From assembly GCA_013288345.1 (NCBI GenBank), contig JABDCA010000011.1:1-64000 (forward strand): DNA of 64,000 nt. Direction: 5' to 3'. A program made the position numbers and the translations under genes. This stretch comes from Bacteroidota bacterium (GTDB lineage: Bacteria; Bacteroidota; Bacteroidia; JABEUT01). Under the pieces are notes generated by a model. It was not told the DNA's origin. It did no database searches and worked only from the letters and a program-made list of their open reading frames with translations. Position 1 is the first letter of the stretch. Every line of letters starts with the position of its first letter. Positions 62,011 to 64,000 of this stretch are shown here, piece after piece.

Positions 62011-62031
62011 AATAAAAAATAAAAAATAAAA
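62011..62031. repeat. Three tandem AATAAAA heptamers ending 3 nt before gldM ATG
   Basis: AATAAAA x3 then ATT ATG. Confidence 0.8.
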
Positions 62032-62034
62032 ATT

Positions 62035-63681
62035 ATGTCACTTCCCAAAGAGCCCAGACAAAAGATGATCAATATTATGTACCTGGTACTTACAGCGCTT
62101 TTAGCGCTTAACGTATCAAGACAGATTGTGCATGCTTTTGTGGTGGTAAACACTGGTTTGGTAAAAACAAACCAGAATACTGTTAGTCAAAATTCCGCAC
62201 TTCATGATAAGTTTAATACAGCCTACGAGAAGGATAGAGTTGGAACCAAAAAGTACAAAGATGCTGCCGATAATGTAACTAAATTATCGAATGAGTTGGT
62301 TGACTATATACAGAAAATGAAGTCGGATTTAATTGCTGCTGTAGATAAACCAAAATGGACACTAGATAAGGGTGATACCTTATTAAACTACGTTGATGCA
62401 AAAGAGGATTTTACAACTCCTACAGGTATTTTACTTGGCGATGGTGAAGACCCTACGGGGAAACCTGCTAACCTTTTGAAAAGGAAGATTGGCGAATACA
62501 GAAAAAATCTTATTACCATGTTTGGTGATAAAGACATTTGTGTTGGCGGTTATAAGGATACTCAAAAAATAAACCTGGGATTAATAACTGCTTCTGTTTT
62601 TGATATAGAAGAAGGCAGACAAACATGGGAGTATTATTATTTTGGTGAGGCTCCTTTAGTATCAGACATTGTAACATTTACCAAATTACAGGCTGACGTG
62701 CGTAATGCTGAGTCTGCCATGTTAAACTACTTCTATACCGGTATTGGTGCAAAGGATGTTAAGGTAAGTTCGTTTGTGGGAAAAATTCTTCCTGCTTCTA
62801 CATACGTTTTACTTAATGATAGTTTTAAAGCAGATATTTTCCCTACTGCAATTATGAAAACATTACCTCCTCAAATTGAGGTGGGTGATTCTAATATTAA
62901 TGCAGCAGATCCTACCAAAGAAGGTGTTCAGGTAAAAGTAAATTCAAATGGTGTTGGTAGGTATGCTGTAAGGGCAGACCATGAGGGCCCTAATAAAGTA
63001 TATGGTATAATTCGTATTCCTGACCCTGTTTCGGGTAAACCGGTTGCGTATCCTTTCTCTACATCTTACATCGTAGCAAAGGCTTCTGTAACTATCTCGC
63101 CTTCTCAAATGAATGTGTTCTACGCCGGTATTCCTAACCCTGTAGATATTTCTGCAGCAGGTTTCGATAATTCTGCATTGCATCCATCAATGACGCACGG
63201 TTCAATTTCTCCTTCGGGCCCTAAAGGCCACTATATGGTAAATGCAAGTGCTGATGCTATTGGCCAACTTGCCAACGTAACAGTAAGTGCAACTATGCCT
63301 GACGGATCACACAGGAACCTTCCTCCGCAGCCTTTCCATATTAAGCGTATACCTGATCCTACCTGCTTTACAGGTGGTAAATCGGGTGATGCTTCAATGA
63401 GTAAGCTTCAAATTAAGGCTGTACCTAAAGTAGAAGCCAGGATGCCTGCCGATTTTGATTTTCAAGGTGTGAACTTCACTGTTATATCGTTTACTATGTC
63501 AATAGGTGTTAATGGTGTATTTGTTGAGAAAAACGTTAATGGTGGAAGAATACCTGCTGATATTTTGGGACTTGTAGATCAGGCTCCTAAAGGTGGGTAT
63601 ATAATTGTGAAAAATGTTCAGGTAAAGGGCCCTGATGGAAGAGGACGTACCATACAAGGTATGGCTATTAAACTCAACTAA
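62035..63681 (+). CDS. gldM: T9SS protein GldM/PorM
   Basis: SLPKEPRQKMINIMYLVLTALLALNVS N-terminal anchor; gldKLMN context. Confidence 0.97.
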   Translation: MSLPKEPRQKMINIMYLVLTALLALNVSRQIVHAFVVVNTGLVKTNQNTVSQNSALHDKFNTAYEKDRVGTKKYKDAADNVTKLSNELVDYIQKMKSDLIAAVDKPKWTLDKGDTLLNYVDAKEDFTTPTGILLGDGEDPTGKPANLLKRKIGEYRKNLITMFGDKDICVGGYKDTQKINLGLITASVFDIEEGRQTWEYYYFGEAPLVSDIVTFTKLQADVRNAESAMLNYFYTGIGAKDVKVSSFVGKILPASTYVLLNDSFKADIFPTAIMKTLPPQIEVGDSNINAADPTKEGVQVKVNSNGVGRYAVRADHEGPNKVYGIIRIPDPVSGKPVAYPFSTSYIVAKASVTISPSQMNVFYAGIPNPVDISAAGFDNSALHPSMTHGSISPSGPKGHYMVNASADAIGQLANVTVSATMPDGSHRNLPPQPFHIKRIPDPTCFTGGKSGDASMSKLQIKAVPKVEARMPADFDFQGVNFTVISFTMSIGVNGVFVEKNVNGGRIPADILGLVDQAPKGGYIIVKNVQVKGPDGRGRTIQGMAIKLN

Positions 63682-63709
63682 AGGTATAACTGTATAAAAA
63701 TTGACGACC

Positions 63710-64000
63710 ATGAGAAATACATTGAAATTAGCCGGGGCAATTGCATTACTGTTTTTAGGCAGCGATTTGTTTGCACAGGGTGGTGGCGTACTTAGCCCGG
63801 GACAAATGCAGGATCAGCTGTATCTTAAAGAAAATGCACCTAACCGCAGGGTAATACCTTATACCTACTTGCGCGAAGCCGATGTTATTTGGTCAAAGAG
63901 GATATGGAGGATATTAGATTTAAGGGAAAAAATGAACTTAGATATGTATTATCCTGTTACTCCAAATGCAAACAGAAGAAGCTTATGGGATATTGTTGTA
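63710..64000 (+). CDS. gldN: T9SS protein GldN/PorN, 5' part, truncated by window end
   Basis: My translation from ATG 63710: MRNTLKLAGAIALLFLGSDLFAQGGGVLSPGQMQDQLYLKENAPNRRVIPYTYLREADVIWSKRIWRILDLREKMNLDMYYPVTPNANRRSLWDIVV; not in the ORF track. Confidence 0.93.
   Translation, partial: MRNTLKLAGAIALLFLGSDLFAQGGGVLSPGQMQDQLYLKENAPNRRVIPYTYLREADVIWSKRIWRILDLREKMNLDMYYPVTPNANRRSLWDIVV

Overview
The window looks like a Bacteroidota chromosome segment, probably Chitinophagales/Sphingobacteriales-like. This is inferred from gene content, TAnnTTTG-type -7 motifs and type IX secretion genes. It is mostly housekeeping genes: rsmI, asd, ribD, prmC, ligA, lpxK, folD, ffh, pyrB, pyrR, rpsA, recR, accA, ribF, atpD/atpC, rimK and topA. 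Interleaved accessory modules are: (i) a degenerate ECF-sigma/membrane-partner pair; (ii) a two-component system with a PepSY-like protein and a TolC-HlyD-RND efflux operon; (iii) a signalling cluster with a hybrid CHASE3-like kinase, a soluble histidine kinase made of twelve 21-aa coiled-coil repeats, and three single-domain response regulators; (iv) a type IX secretion core (porP/sprF-gldK-gldL-gldM-gldN, the last cut by the window edge). Best candidates for something new: a GldK paralogue at 34920-36845 whose mature N-terminus matches the start of the in-window GldN (GVL[A/S]P...Y[I/L]KENAPNR), suggesting a GldN-leader/GldK fusion; a ureohydrolase-fold protein next to the T9SS genes with several metal ligands substituted; the kinase repeat array; a GT2 fused to a phosphoglycosyltransferase remnant lacking its catalytic core; and several dispersed non-coding palindromic repeat families, including a ~90-bp element with GGGGGTA/TACCCCC ends present twice. 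No tRNA, rRNA, CRISPR array, transposase or integrase gene was recognised. All calls come from reading the sequence and ORF track; no searches were run.
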